Shown here in pieces: positions 52,280 to 61,090 of a stretch of 64,000 nucleotides of DNA. The first letter of the stretch is position 1. Each line of letters opens with the position of its first letter. The translations under genes and the position numbers were made by a program. A model generated the notes under the pieces. That model searched no databases. It was given only the letters and a program-made list of their open reading frames with translations, and was not told where the DNA came from. The stretch comes from Streptomyces bottropensis ATCC 25435 (lineage in GTDB: Bacteria > Actinomycetota > Actinomycetes > Streptomycetales > Streptomycetaceae), in contig NZ_KB911581.1 of assembly GCF_000383595.1 (NCBI RefSeq), forward strand, positions 5,178,496-5,242,495, written 5' to 3'.

Positions 52280-52834
52280 ATGAACAGGAGCGGTACCGCC
52301 ATGACCCCCCTCGCCTCGATGCCTGACCTCGGCGTCATGAAGCTGGTGAACCGGCAGTTCGTCACCGGTGTCACGGTCGTGACCGCGATGGACGGTGAGA
52401 CCCCCAGAGGGCTGGCCGTCAACGCGTTCTCGAGCATCTCGCTCGACCCCCCGACCGTAATGGTGTGCGTCCAGCGCACCTCGTCCACTCACGACTGTCT
52501 GTTCGCGGCGGACCATTTGGCGATCAACATCTTGTCCACCGACCAGCTCGACGTCGTCGCTACGTTCGCGGGAAAGGGCGACGACAAGTTTCGGGACGTC
52601 GCATGGGAGAGCGGCCCGTTCGGCAGCCCGCTGCTCGCGCGCAGCAGCGCGCAGATGGAGGTGGAGATCCGCGAACGGCTGCAAGCCAGCACCCACACCG
52701 TGTTCATCGGCCGCGTGGTGCACGCCGCCGTCGCCGGGAACCATCCGATGGTCTACAGCGCGGGTAAGTTCTTCGACGGTGGCGCGCTCGCGCCGCTGGG
52801 ATCGACCGACCGAGCGGCGGGCGGCTCGGGGTGA
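52280..52834 (+). CDS. Flavin reductase (HpaC/DIM6 family)
   Basis: A 184-residue flavin reductase-like protein. MKLVNRQFVTGVTVVTAMDGETPRGLAVNAFSSISLDPPTVMVCVQRTSSTHDCL and FAINILS-like AINILSTDQ are the flavin-binding segments. GKFFDGG near the end is typical. It supplies reduced FMN or FAD to a partner oxygenase; the luciferase-like enzyme of the facing operon is the natural one. Two starts are possible: the ATG at 52280 (used here), or the ATG at 52301 with AGGAG ten bases before it. The stop overlaps the GntR start (GTGA). Confidence 0.92.
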   Translation: MNRSGTAMTPLASMPDLGVMKLVNRQFVTGVTVVTAMDGETPRGLAVNAFSSISLDPPTVMVCVQRTSSTHDCLFAADHLAINILSTDQLDVVATFAGKGDDKFRDVAWESGPFGSPLLARSSAQMEVEIRERLQASTHTVFIGRVVHAAVAGNHPMVYSAGKFFDGGALAPLGSTDRAAGGSG

Positions 52835-53565
52835 CGGAGGAGGGGCCGGTGAATCGCGCAAACAGCGAACGGGCGAGCGAACCGAAGAACGGATCGATGC
52901 AGGCCAGGGTGATCGCCGAAATGCGCTTTCGGATCATCAGGGGAGACATGGAGCCCGGGGCTCCGCTCTCGGAGCTCGCCCTCGCGGAGGAGTTCGGCGT
53001 CAGTCGTACGCCGGTGCGCGAAGCCCTCAAGCAGTTGCAAACCGAAGGCCTGGTCGAAATCCGGCCCCGCGTCGGGACGTTCGTCACCACTCCCTCCCGT
53101 CGCGAGATCACGGAACTCTTCACGATGAAGGAGCTCCTTGAGGGCGCGGCCGCCCGCCTCCTCGCCCGGCGCGGCCGAGTCGCGGAGATCGACCTGCTCG
53201 AACGGAACCTGCGCGAGGCCGATGAGGCGGTGAAGCGGGACAACCGGGAGCGGTACGCGGAGCTGGTCCAGGACTTCCACGACCTCCTCATAGCGGGTGC
53301 CGACAACAGCAAACTGGAGGCCCACTACCGGATGCTGATGAACCAGCTGGCTTATCCCCGGCTGGTGAACACCTCGCTGAGCCGGCCGGGCCGCGCCCTG
53401 CAGTCGGACCGCGAGCACCACCTCGTCCTGGAGCTGATCCTTGACAAGGACGGCGACAGCGCCGAGCAGGTGATGCGCGAGCACGTCCGGGCCAGCCGCC
53501 GCGCACTGCTGGCGGGGCTGCCCATGGGCGGTTCGAACGGGGGGGTCGGCGTGGTGGGTTCCTGA
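52831..53565 (+). CDS. GntR-family (FCD) transcriptional regulator
   Basis: A 244-residue regulator. The winged helix is at about residues 25-90 (ARVIAEMRFRIIRGDMEPGAPLSELALAEEFGVSRTPVREALKQLQTEGLVEIRPRVGTFV). The FCD ligand domain (about 95-225; MKELLEGAAARLLARR, DFHDLLIAGADNSKLEAHYRML, DREHHLVLELI) carries the His/Asp metal-ligand pattern. The GTG start overlaps the flavin-reductase stop. As last gene of the transporter operon, between it and the oxidative operon, it is the obvious local regulator, probably a repressor released by a pathway acid. Confidence 0.93.
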   Translation: MTEEGPVNRANSERASEPKNGSMQARVIAEMRFRIIRGDMEPGAPLSELALAEEFGVSRTPVREALKQLQTEGLVEIRPRVGTFVTTPSRREITELFTMKELLEGAAARLLARRGRVAEIDLLERNLREADEAVKRDNRERYAELVQDFHDLLIAGADNSKLEAHYRMLMNQLAYPRLVNTSLSRPGRALQSDREHHLVLELILDKDGDSAEQVMREHVRASRRALLAGLPMGGSNGGVGVVGS

Positions 53566-54087
53566 TACCGGGAGGGCACTGTGTCGGACGGGTTCCGCCT
53601 TTTCGGAGGCGGGGCCCGGCTTTCGGATTACGGGGACCTTCCACGGCGGAAATCTCTCCGCGGCATTGTTCAACTCGTCCAGTCTTTTCGTGGGGTGAGG
53701 GTATGTCAGGGCGTGGTGGGGCGGGTTGCGGCTGTGTGCCCAGGTGGTAGTGGGCTGGCCTGTGGTGCCGGTGACATGTCCCAGACGGCGTCGAGGCGGA
53801 GGCGTCCTGCTTGGGCGCGTCCGCCACGTGGATCGTGACGGGGCGGGTGGTGCCGGAGTCCAGGTCGATGCCGAGGAACATCCGTTGGGGTTGAGGTCCT
53901 TCTCGGTGCGCTACCGCACTCCGCGTCGTACGCCGAGGACTTCCCTGGTCCGGTATTCGACGGCGCCGCCGCGTCGGCGATCCTCGCCCCCATCTACGCT
54001 CGGGAACCCCACGAGATGTCCAGTAGCGGCCAAGGTGACTCCGACGGTGAAACGACAGCTTCCAGGCGATCTGTGTGCGGTACGTCA
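53566..54087. other. 522-base stretch without a firm gene
   Basis: A minus-strand frame holds HREGPQPQRMFLGIDLDSGTTRPVTIHVADAPK, which has protein-like character but matches no family I recognise. It is broken by low-complexity sequence on both sides. It is most likely the debris of a mobile element or lost gene. Confidence 0.4.
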
Positions 54088-54222
54088 ACGGGCGAGCGCA
54101 TCGCCGAGCCAGCGGGACATGGCGATGATGGTGAGCGCGGGGTTTGCCGCGCCGGCCCGGGAGAAGTTTCCGGGGCCGGCCAGGTGGACGCCGGGCAGCC
54201 CCTCGACTTGATAAACCGTCAT
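54088..54222 (-). pseudogene. GMC oxidoreductase, C-terminal fragment
   Basis: On the minus strand, about 45 codons read TVYQVEGLPGVHLAGPGNFSRAGAANPALTIIAMSRWLGDALAR and then stop. This is the C-terminal active-site segment of GMC-type FAD oxidoreductases (choline/glucose oxidase family; the usual pattern is VDxS.FPT...NPxLTxxALA). No upstream part was found. It is a scar of a lost gene, 30 bases before the end of the protease gene. Confidence 0.6.
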
Positions 54223-54252
54223 GAGACGTTACTGAGAAGGCTCCTCTGGAGG

Positions 54253-55323
54253 TCAGGGAGCGACCTTGATGAAGACGTCGTCAAACGGATTGGTGCTCTT
54301 GGCGGGGGTGGCGGACAACGGGACGTGATAGGCGACGTTGTTGAATCCCGCCTTCTCGCCGCACACTTTCTTGGTCCCCAGGCTGAAGAGGCTTGCGCCA
54401 CTGTTGATTGCGACGGCGTTGATACCGGTGTTGTTGCCTGCCGCCGGTCGGGTGTAGACCGCACTGCCACTGTCACCGGGTTCCGAGCACAGATCGCTCT
54501 GGATCAAACCACTTACCTGTGTACTCGGCAGGGTTATGTTTCCTGCCGAGTCCCTCTGCGCTGCATAGGTGACCCGGGTGTTCACGAGAGTCACCTTCCC
54601 GCAGGACGTGCCGGAGGTGATGCCGTGCATGCAGATCTCCGTGCCGACCGTCGGTGCGGTGATTCCCCGGACCGGGTGGGTCCCGTTGTCGTCAACGACC
54701 TGGGGCAACGCGTCGTTGCTGTTGGGGCTGCCGTCGAGGGCGTAGATTCCGTAATCGGACGGGCCGAAATTGAATGAGACCCCGGTTGCCGCCACCGATC
54801 CGATCCTGACGGTCTGCTGATTGGCGGCTGGCTGGGGGCTGAAACAGTGTCCGGCTGTGAGGAATCCCGACTGCCCGTTGGCGAGCCCGACAGCGAAAGC
54901 AGCCGTGCAAGACGCAGAACCCACGGCGCCGATCGATGCACCGCCGCTCACGTTGATGTGCGCGTGCGGCGCCGAAGCTTCCTGGACGGTTACCGTGACA
55001 TCGTCGCCGAACTTGAGCGCCGCCTTCGCAGCGGTTGGCAGCCCCTCTGGGGCGAAGAGGTGCACACCGATCTTGTCCGCTATCGGATCGATGCCGACTG
55101 AGAAGGCGTCCAGCCCAGGAATGTCTGCGGATTCAATGAGATCGAAGACCTCGTCACGCCGGCCCGAGTCAGCAGCCTTTACCGGGTTAGCGGTATTGGT
55201 ACTGCCGCTGTTGTCGTTGGCGACACCGATGCCGGCGATGCTGAGGACGGTGAGCAGCCCGATACCGAAGGCGGCGGCCTTGAGAGGTCGAGGACGCCGA
55301 GCGAGAGAGCCTTTGGGGGACAT
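54253..55323 (-). CDS. Secreted chymotrypsin-like serine protease (streptogrisin type)
   Basis: A 356-residue exported protease. The signal peptide is about residues 1-35 (PLKAAAFGIGLLTVLSIAGIGVA), followed by a propeptide of about 95 residues and the S1 protease domain. The catalytic triad is visible: His159 in FLTAGHC, Asp190 in PSDYGIYAL and Ser285 in EPGDSGSAVY. Six or more cysteines suggest disulfides. The start is the ATG at 55321-55323, behind AAGGAG; a GTG four codons upstream lies inside that site. It degrades extracellular protein after autocatalytic removal of the propeptide. It lies 62 bases downstream of an SGNH hydrolase gene on the same strand. Confidence 0.93.
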   Translation of the reverse strand: MSPKGSLARRPRPLKAAAFGIGLLTVLSIAGIGVANDNSGSTNTANPVKAADSGRRDEVFDLIESADIPGLDAFSVGIDPIADKIGVHLFAPEGLPTAAKAALKFGDDVTVTVQEASAPHAHINVSGGASIGAVGSASCTAAFAVGLANGQSGFLTAGHCFSPQPAANQQTVRIGSVAATGVSFNFGPSDYGIYALDGSPNSNDALPQVVDDNGTHPVRGITAPTVGTEICMHGITSGTSCGKVTLVNTRVTYAAQRDSAGNITLPSTQVSGLIQSDLCSEPGDSGSAVYTRPAAGNNTGINAVAINSGASLFSLGTKKVCGEKAGFNNVAYHVPLSATPAKSTNPFDDVFIKVAP

Positions 55324-55385
55324 GAGTGGTTGCACTCCTTACAGGAATTGGCGCGGACCGGAATGATGGGTCCTGAGGCGGATGG

Positions 55386-56288
55386 CTAGTTGGAGTTGGG
55401 CCCGGTGGTGGAGCCCATAGCGGCATCGAAGACCGCGTCGGCCATGGCCGCGTGGCCGTTGGCGTTGGGGTGGTAGGCCGCCCCGGTGTCCAACTGCGCG
55501 ACCCCGTCGCTCACCTGATTGATCCACCGATCGCCGGAGTCACACACCCGGTGGCCTTCGAAGAGGCCGTCCGGATCGGCGTACTGAACCCGCTCGCTGG
55601 CCCCCGCCACCTCACGAATCAGGTCGTTCATCGAGTCTTGAAGGCCCCTCATACGGTCCCGGTTGTCTTCCGAGATGGACAAGATGCCGCAGTCTCCGGT
55701 ATCGAAGATCTTCGGATACCCGGAAATGACGATGTTGGCGATCGGCGCCCTCTCGCGGATCTGGGCGAGGAGGTCGGTGAGCGGCTGCCGCAGCGGCGAG
55801 ATTTTCGGAGCGAGGTTGTTCAACGCCGCTGTGCAGGCCGGTGAACTGGACAGGACGCAGGTGGTCCCGGCGGCGGCGAAGTTCACATCATTCCCGCCAA
55901 TAGTGATGGTCACCATTTCGACCGATCCTGTTACGGAGCCGAGCTGGTCGTCAATGACGTCCTGTATCTTCGACCCGGTGCACGCCCGGTTGAACATGCT
56001 GGACGACTTGGACGGCTGCAGGGCTGCCGCATACTTCGCGAAGAATTGATTCGGATAGGCCAAGTCGTTCCTCTTGCAAGTGGTGTTGACGGCCCCGTTG
56101 TAGGTGCTGCTCGCGCCGTGGCCGGAGGAGTACGAATCTCCGAGTGCGATGTAGTCGAGCGTGCCGTCTATGGTGCTGTCGGCGGCATTTGCCATGAACA
56201 CGGTGACGCCCGACAGTCCGACTGCCGCCAATCCTGCGAACAGCCGGATCTTGAATCGCCGCTTATTACGTGATCTGTAGCCTGCCAT
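55386..56288 (-). CDS. Secreted SGNH/GDSL hydrolase
   Basis: A 300-residue exported esterase of the SGNH family. The start ATG at 56286-56288 follows AAGGAGA at good spacing. The signal peptide is about residues 1-36 (LFAGLAAVGLSGVTVFMANAA). Block I is GDSYSSG (Ser52), block III IGGNDVNF, and the C-terminal GAAYHPNANGHAAM carries the catalytic His. Several cysteine pairs suggest disulfides. It is clearly related to, but not a recent duplicate of, the SGNH enzyme at 26 kb. Such Streptomyces enzymes act on lipids or acetylated carbohydrate. It is probably co-transcribed with the serine protease. Confidence 0.92.
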   Translation of the reverse strand: MAGYRSRNKRRFKIRLFAGLAAVGLSGVTVFMANAADSTIDGTLDYIALGDSYSSGHGASSTYNGAVNTTCKRNDLAYPNQFFAKYAAALQPSKSSSMFNRACTGSKIQDVIDDQLGSVTGSVEMVTITIGGNDVNFAAAGTTCVLSSSPACTAALNNLAPKISPLRQPLTDLLAQIRERAPIANIVISGYPKIFDTGDCGILSISEDNRDRMRGLQDSMNDLIREVAGASERVQYADPDGLFEGHRVCDSGDRWINQVSDGVAQLDTGAAYHPNANGHAAMADAVFDAAMGSTTGPNSN

Positions 56289-56566
56289 CGGTGATCTCCT
56301 TACTTTCTCAACGGGACTGTCGACCCGCGATGTTGGTGTCCAACCGATGCCCGTGAGGGACATCGGGAACATGGCGACATGGATGCCGGGCGTATGAGGA
56401 CTTGCAGTACCACGCACGCGATCTGTGGCAGGCAGTTGACGTGTCCCGGCCTTTCTCGTTCCGAGAGGGGGCAGCGGTACGTCCTCAGCTGTGAGCAGTC
56501 AGAAGACTGGGACGGGCGCTCGGTGTCTGACGGTGTGTCATATCGTGGGTAGGTGCGGCAGGATCC

Positions 56567-56770
56567 GTGGTCATGTCGTTGGGGCTGGAGTCTGCGTCGC
56601 GGGAGGATCTGCTCGCGGTGGTCGGACTGCTCCAGCAGCAGAACGAGCAGTTGACAGCGGCCAATGAGCGGTTGACTGCGGGGGTGGCTGAGTTCGAGCG
56701 GCGTCTTGGCCGCGACTCGGGCAATTGCTCAATGAAGTCTTCTCGGCAACGTGACGGTTGCGGTGTGTGA
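56567..56770 (+). mobile_element. IS66 transposase N-terminal fragment
   Basis: LESASREDLLAVVGLLQQQNEQLTAANERLTAGVAEFERRLGRDSGNCSM is the N-terminal coiled-coil region of IS66 transposases, including the RLGRDSGNSS.PPS motif (here cut off after MKSS). The zinc finger and DDE domains are missing. The coiled coil was probably left by a deletion. Confidence 0.8.
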
Positions 56771-56794
56771 TGATGCCGGACGGCGGGATGTGAC

Positions 56795-57155
56795 TCGGCA
56801 TCAGGCCTGGGTGAAGCCCCCGAGAGAGCTCGGACCCGCAACGGCACTCGCGCGCTGGGCGTCTTCAAGCAGGCGGTGCTCGTGCTGCGCTGGTTCGTCG
56901 ACGGTACCCGGCTGGTCCAACTCGCCCGGGACAACGGCATCTCGGTACCGACCGCCTACCGCTACCTGCACGAAGGGGGCTGACCGTGCTCGCCGACCAC
57001 ACGCCCGATCTGTCCACCGCCCCGGAGAGGGCGACGGCGGCCGGGTACACCCACCTCAACCAGGACGGCGCGGTGATCCGCACCGACCGCGTGGCCACCG
57101 TCGGCTCCAGCGGCACGGACCCGTGGGGGTCCGGCAAGCACAAGCACCACGGAGG
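56795..57155 (+). mobile_element. IS5/DDE-type transposase, N-terminal half
   Basis: One frame reads ARTRNGTRALGVFKQAVLVLRWFVDGTRLVQLARDNGISVPTAYRYLHEG. After a single-base shift at about 56980 it continues with LADHTPDLSTAPERATAAGYTHLNQDGAVIRTDRVAT and GSGKHKHHGG. These are the HTH and first catalytic strand of a common streptomycete DDE transposase. The sequence breaks at KHKHHGG, exactly where the end of the CocE-type hydrolase begins on the other strand. Confidence 0.8.
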
Positions 57156-57163
57156 AATGTCTC

Positions 57164-58912
57164 TCAGTCCGGAACGACAGGCAGCTCGACCCACGCTGCG
57201 TTGCCGCCGGTGTGCAGGGACACTTCGCCGCCGGTGCGGCGGTTCTCCGGGGTGATGTGCAGGAAGGGGAAGGCACGGAACACATCCCGGGAGGCCACCT
57301 CGACTACAAGACGGTGACCGGCCTCGAAGACCGTGCTGGTGGGGCCGACCGCGATGTCGATCTGCACGGTCTCGCCCGGCGCGGGCGGATCTTCCTTGTC
57401 CTGCCGGTGCACCGGACGGTGCAGCTCGGGCCTCGTGCGATCGCCGTCGAGGGCGCGACGGGACAGCCGCCCCCAGCCGACGCTCACGGGGGTTTCGGGG
57501 TTGTCCAGTCCGTAGTACACGACCTCGGTACCGTCCGGGGCGATGTCGCGCAGGCAGACGAACAGGTCGGTGTCACCGGCCGAGGCGGAGACGGTCAGGT
57601 GCAGGGTGACCGGACCGATCAGCCGCAGGTCCGTCTCCAGGGGCAGGGAAGCGAACGTCGCGTTCCACGGCTGCTCGCGGGGTTGGTCGACGCCGGCGGC
57701 GATGTACGCGCGGACCACGGCGTCGTTCATGTGAACCGCCTGGTGCTCGCCGGCGTCTGCTGAGGGCTTCTCGAACCTCGGCGGTTGGCCCATGGTCGCT
57801 TCGAAGGTGACGGCGGAGTCCTCTTCCGGGGACCGTGGTGAGATGGTGTTCGTCCGGCCGTCGAGGTACCACTTGGTCCACCGCGTCCTGGCGAGCGGCC
57901 ACTCGTGCTCGTGGATCCACTCGATACCGTCCGGCCTGCGCACGGCCAGCTTCAGCGGCGGAACGTCGAGCATGCCGTTGTCGGCGTCCTTGAGCCAGTA
58001 GTCCATGAAGCGCTTCTGCTCAGCGAAGCCGTCCTCCTCGTAGTAGGGCTCGATGTGACCGCCGGAATGGGCGCGCAGCCACTTGCGCTCCGAGGCGGCC
58101 TGGTCGAACAGGTCGAAGTGCTGTTGCAGCGACAGCATGGCGCTGGTCCAGTTGGCAGCGGTGTAGAACGGCACCGTGATCTGCGACAGGTCCGGCGCCC
58201 GCTCGGCCCAGAACTCGTCGTAGAGCGGGTGCTCGGCGGCGACGCTCGGATAGTCGGTCAGGTCGGCCTCCAATGCCTCAGGGGGGAGCCTGTCGCGTCC
58301 GTACTGGTTCGGCACGATCCAGGCGTCGAACCACGACCCGAGGAAGAACGTGTTCCTGATGCCTTCCTGGTACACCATGGTGTAGTTGTCGCCGCCCACC
58401 TCCCACGGGATGATGCAGGTCAGGTGAGGCGGGCACATCGCGGCCACCGCGATCTGCGTGGCCGAGAGGTAGGAGATGCCGGTGAGACCGACGCGCCCGG
58501 TGCACCATGGCTGCTCACCGATGAACTCGATGGCGTCGTGGTAGTCCTCGATGTCGCGCTTCGACCATACGTCGACCACGCCGGGAGAGGCGCCGAGTCC
58601 TGCGGCGTCGACGACCACGACCGCGTAGTCGTCAGCCACCCACCGCATGATGTCGGGGGCCTCGTAGACGGCGTAGTCGTTGGTCATCGCGATCTTCTCG
58701 TAGACCGCCGGCTCTTTGACCGCGAAGTGGATGTCCTTGCCGTACGGGGTGAAGCACATGACTGCCGGGTGCGGCCCTTCGCCGACGGGGCGGTAGACGT
58801 CGGCCATCACGACGCGCCCGCCGACCGTCCGGATCGGTACGTCCTTCTCCACGTACATGTCGCCGTCGGTGAACGAGGTCCGGGGTGCGGGCGTGCTCGG
58901 GACAGGTGGCAT
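57164..58912 (-). CDS. CocE/NonD-type alpha/beta hydrolase (X-Pro dipeptidyl-peptidase S15 fold)
   Basis: A 582-residue enzyme. The alpha/beta-hydrolase domain is at about residues 20-330, with nucleophile Ser147 in GLTGISYLS and the catalytic His in AHSGGHIEPYYEED. A C-terminal jelly-roll domain (PepX_C type) is at about 350-575 (WNATFASLPLETDLRLIGPVTLHLTVSASAGDTDLFVCL). There is no signal peptide. The start follows AAGGAG. Relatives include cocaine esterase, cephalosporin acylases and glutaryl-type hydrolases, and act on esters or amides. A TetR gene is divergent, with a palindrome between them, so the enzyme is probably induced by its substrate. Confidence 0.93.
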   Translation of the reverse strand: MPPVPSTPAPRTSFTDGDMYVEKDVPIRTVGGRVVMADVYRPVGEGPHPAVMCFTPYGKDIHFAVKEPAVYEKIAMTNDYAVYEAPDIMRWVADDYAVVVVDAAGLGASPGVVDVWSKRDIEDYHDAIEFIGEQPWCTGRVGLTGISYLSATQIAVAAMCPPHLTCIIPWEVGGDNYTMVYQEGIRNTFFLGSWFDAWIVPNQYGRDRLPPEALEADLTDYPSVAAEHPLYDEFWAERAPDLSQITVPFYTAANWTSAMLSLQQHFDLFDQAASERKWLRAHSGGHIEPYYEEDGFAEQKRFMDYWLKDADNGMLDVPPLKLAVRRPDGIEWIHEHEWPLARTRWTKWYLDGRTNTISPRSPEEDSAVTFEATMGQPPRFEKPSADAGEHQAVHMNDAVVRAYIAAGVDQPREQPWNATFASLPLETDLRLIGPVTLHLTVSASAGDTDLFVCLRDIAPDGTEVVYYGLDNPETPVSVGWGRLSRRALDGDRTRPELHRPVHRQDKEDPPAPGETVQIDIAVGPTSTVFEAGHRLVVEVASRDVFRAFPFLHITPENRRTGGEVSLHTGGNAAWVELPVVPD

Positions 58913-59105
58913 CTGGATCTCCTTGGATCAGACGATGAGCAGGCAGGGCGGCTCGCTGAGATGTCAGGGCTCGAGGAAGGGTCTGCCTCATCCGGCATGG
59001 CGGGAGAGTGGGTAACTGCTGCGTGGGGACGCGTGGCGAGATCGTGCCCAGCAGATGTCGGTAACCGACATGCGATATTGCAGTACTTACTCTGTGGCTG
59101 GAGAT

Positions 59106-59121
59106 TAGAGTGCACACTCTA
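59106..59121. promoter_or_regulatory. 16-bp perfect palindrome, candidate TetR operator
   Basis: TAGAGTGCACACTCTA lies in the 234-base gap between the CocE-type gene (start 58912, leftward) and the TetR gene (start 59147, rightward). It is close enough to the TetR start to block its transcription and probably controls both. Confidence 0.7.
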
Positions 59122-59146
59122 TTTCGTCAAGGGAGGTGTCCTCGCC

Positions 59147-59797
59147 ATGCGTGGACCAGTACAGCGGCGTAGCGAGGACTCGACGGTCCGGATGCTCGAT
59201 GCCGCCCTCGAACTCGCGGCGGGGGACGGCCTGGGTGCCGTCACGATCGCCGCCGTGGCCGAGGGGGCCAGTACCTCGAACGGTTCGGTCTATCACCGGT
59301 TCGGCAGCCGTGCCGGGCTCCTGGTCGCGATGATCGACCGATTCCTCGGCCGCGTGGAGAGCGAACTCCGCGGCGAACTCGCCAATGCCACGGCCGAGCC
59401 CGACGACGTGGTGGCGCTGGAGATGCTGATCGGCGCCCACATGCGGATCTTCGAGCGCGAGTCCGCACTCTTCTGGGCGTTCATGGTCGAGGGACGCAAC
59501 GACCCCGCCCTGCGAGAGCGCGGCTTCCAGGCCAGCGGCATCCTGTCGACGGAGATCGCTTCCTGGCTGCGGACCCGCTTCTCCTGCGATCCGGGCCACG
59601 CCGACACGGTGTTCCGCATCCTCTTCGGGCTCGGGGTCACGCGCGTCATGTTCGGCGATAGCGAGCTGACCGCGAACTCGTCCACCCCTGACGAGCAGGT
59701 GAAGATGGCCCGCGACATCGTGATGGGCCAGCTCGTTCGCGCCCAGGCATCACGGCCGCCGAGCCGGCACCCTCGTCGCAGCCCGCCGTCAACATGA
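59147..59797 (+). CDS. TetR-family transcriptional regulator
   Basis: A 216-residue TetR regulator. The helix-turn-helix is about residues 12-60 (VRMLDAALELAAGDGLGAVTIAAVAEGASTSNGSVYHRFGSRAGLLVAMI). The ligand domain is about 75-205. The ATG at 59147 follows GGGAGG nine bases upstream. It is divergent from the CocE-type hydrolase with a perfect palindrome in between, so it probably represses that gene and itself. Confidence 0.92.
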   Translation: MRGPVQRRSEDSTVRMLDAALELAAGDGLGAVTIAAVAEGASTSNGSVYHRFGSRAGLLVAMIDRFLGRVESELRGELANATAEPDDVVALEMLIGAHMRIFERESALFWAFMVEGRNDPALRERGFQASGILSTEIASWLRTRFSCDPGHADTVFRILFGLGVTRVMFGDSELTANSSTPDEQVKMARDIVMGQLVRAQASRPPSRHPRRSPPST

Positions 59798-60488
59798 TGG
59801 TGGTACGGGATCTCGGCGCCCACCAGTAGGCGGCTGCCGACTCGGCATCGCGACGGGCGCTTTCGACAGCCGGATACGCTGCGGGGTACTCGCCCCCAGC
59901 TTGCAGCGCCTGGTAGGTGATCGAGGCAAGGCAGGAAGACCTCCCGACGACGGCCGAACGCTACGATTCAGCCGACGCCGACAAGGCCGCCAACTGCCGC
60001 AGGCCCCAGAGGCGGCCGCTCGGCCGGGCGGGCGGGTGGATTGGCCGGCCACCCCTGCAGCAGTTCCGCAGGACGTCACCGGGAACGCGCAGCAGGACGC
60101 GGTATCCCAGGCAGATCAGCGCTGTCTCGACGGCTCCAGCATCGCCGGGGGCGCCGCCCTGCCGCACCGAGCGTGGCCCTTGCCCACCGGTGGACATGGA
60201 ACCTGCTGTGGTGTCTGCCGCAGCCAACTCGGTGGACGGGCCGGCTGCACCGCGCCGGTCTTGGCGGCAATTGCGGCGCTACCCACTTCACCATCTGCGG
60301 CGCCGCGCCGGTCAGGTCGTGGAGGCACCCGCAGCGGGCGGCGGGTGGGCCGTCATGATGGGTTTCGCCGCCGAACGTGGCGGACTGTCCGGCCTCGTCC
60401 GGGTGCAGTTGCCGGCGCCAGACCTCGTCAGGGCCGCGCGCCCGAGGTGGTCAGCATGAGTCGGGCCTCGCTTCCTAGAACCTCCGGC
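59798..60488. other. 691-base stretch without a firm gene
   Basis: A minus-strand frame at about 59800-59920 reads TYQALQAGGEYPAAYPAVESARRDAESAAAYWWAP and then stops being meaningful. It may be the fragment of a small gene. Nothing else is identifiable. Confidence 0.4.
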
Positions 60489-60650
60489 GGGATTGCTCTG
60501 GGCCTTCTCCAGTGCCGCCAGAGCTGCCTTGCTGACCTGCGCGCGTCGACCGAGTTCCTCCAGGGACAAACCCGCCAGGGTGCGGGCCGCCCGTAGGTTG
60601 TGCGCGACCGTCCGCAGGTCGCGTCCCCCTCGATCATCTGGCCCCCTCAT
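60489..60650 (-). pseudogene. XRE-type helix-turn-helix regulator, N-terminal fragment
   Basis: Leftward from an ATG at 60648-60650 the frame reads VAHNLRAARTLAGLSLEELGRRAQVSKAALAALEKAQSNP, a clear XRE helix-turn-helix of the type that precedes a cupin domain. After about codon 54 it enters unrelated Arg/Pro-rich sequence. The effector-binding cupin is missing, so the regulator is truncated. Confidence 0.7.
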
Positions 60651-61090
60651 CAGCCACTGCCCACCTCAATGCACCGTGGTCGTTTGATTGAGACATCACG
60701 CACCGGCAGGCCTGCGGGGACCGGAGGCGTCAGCGCCCGGCTGACCCGCCGGGCCACGGGGGATCCGTACGGGGTCCGTAAAACCACCGATGGCGCCGCG
60801 CGGACCCCTGCGGCGACTGTGTTACTCAGCAAGAGCCAGTCAGGGCCAGCTGAAGCGACCGTCTGCCAGACCCGGCGGTCGTGCGGTCACGGTCTGCGCT
60901 TTGCGCACCAGCAGCGGCGTCCCCATGACGTCGGCCGGGCCTGGACCGGCCGACTGCGGACAGGTCCCGTGCCGCTGGGTGCACGCGCCCTGTGATCCGG
61001 CCGAAGACCCCTTCCATGCCTTCTCGGCATGCCCCGCTCAAGCCATCGCTGTCCGACCAGTCATACCTATCGCACTTCAGGAGGCACACC
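60651..61090. other. Leader region before the ketosynthase, with element copy E
   Basis: It holds dispersed-element copy E (60759-60837), its preceding 7-bp hairpin (60735-60754: GCCCGGC, 6-base loop, GCCGGGC), and the promoter of the ketosynthase/nodBC group. No coding frame is recognisable. Confidence 0.5.
60759..60837 (+). repeat. Dispersed 80-bp element, copy E
   Basis: The plus-strand sense copy begins GGGGATCCGTACGGGGTCCG, continues TAAAACCACCGATGGCGCCG and ends GCGGCGACTGTGTT then ACTCAGCAAGAGCC. Here the inner GGGGTCCG can pair with CGGACCCC (8 bp). It lies about 250 bases upstream of the ketosynthase leader, in sense orientation. Confidence 0.75.
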
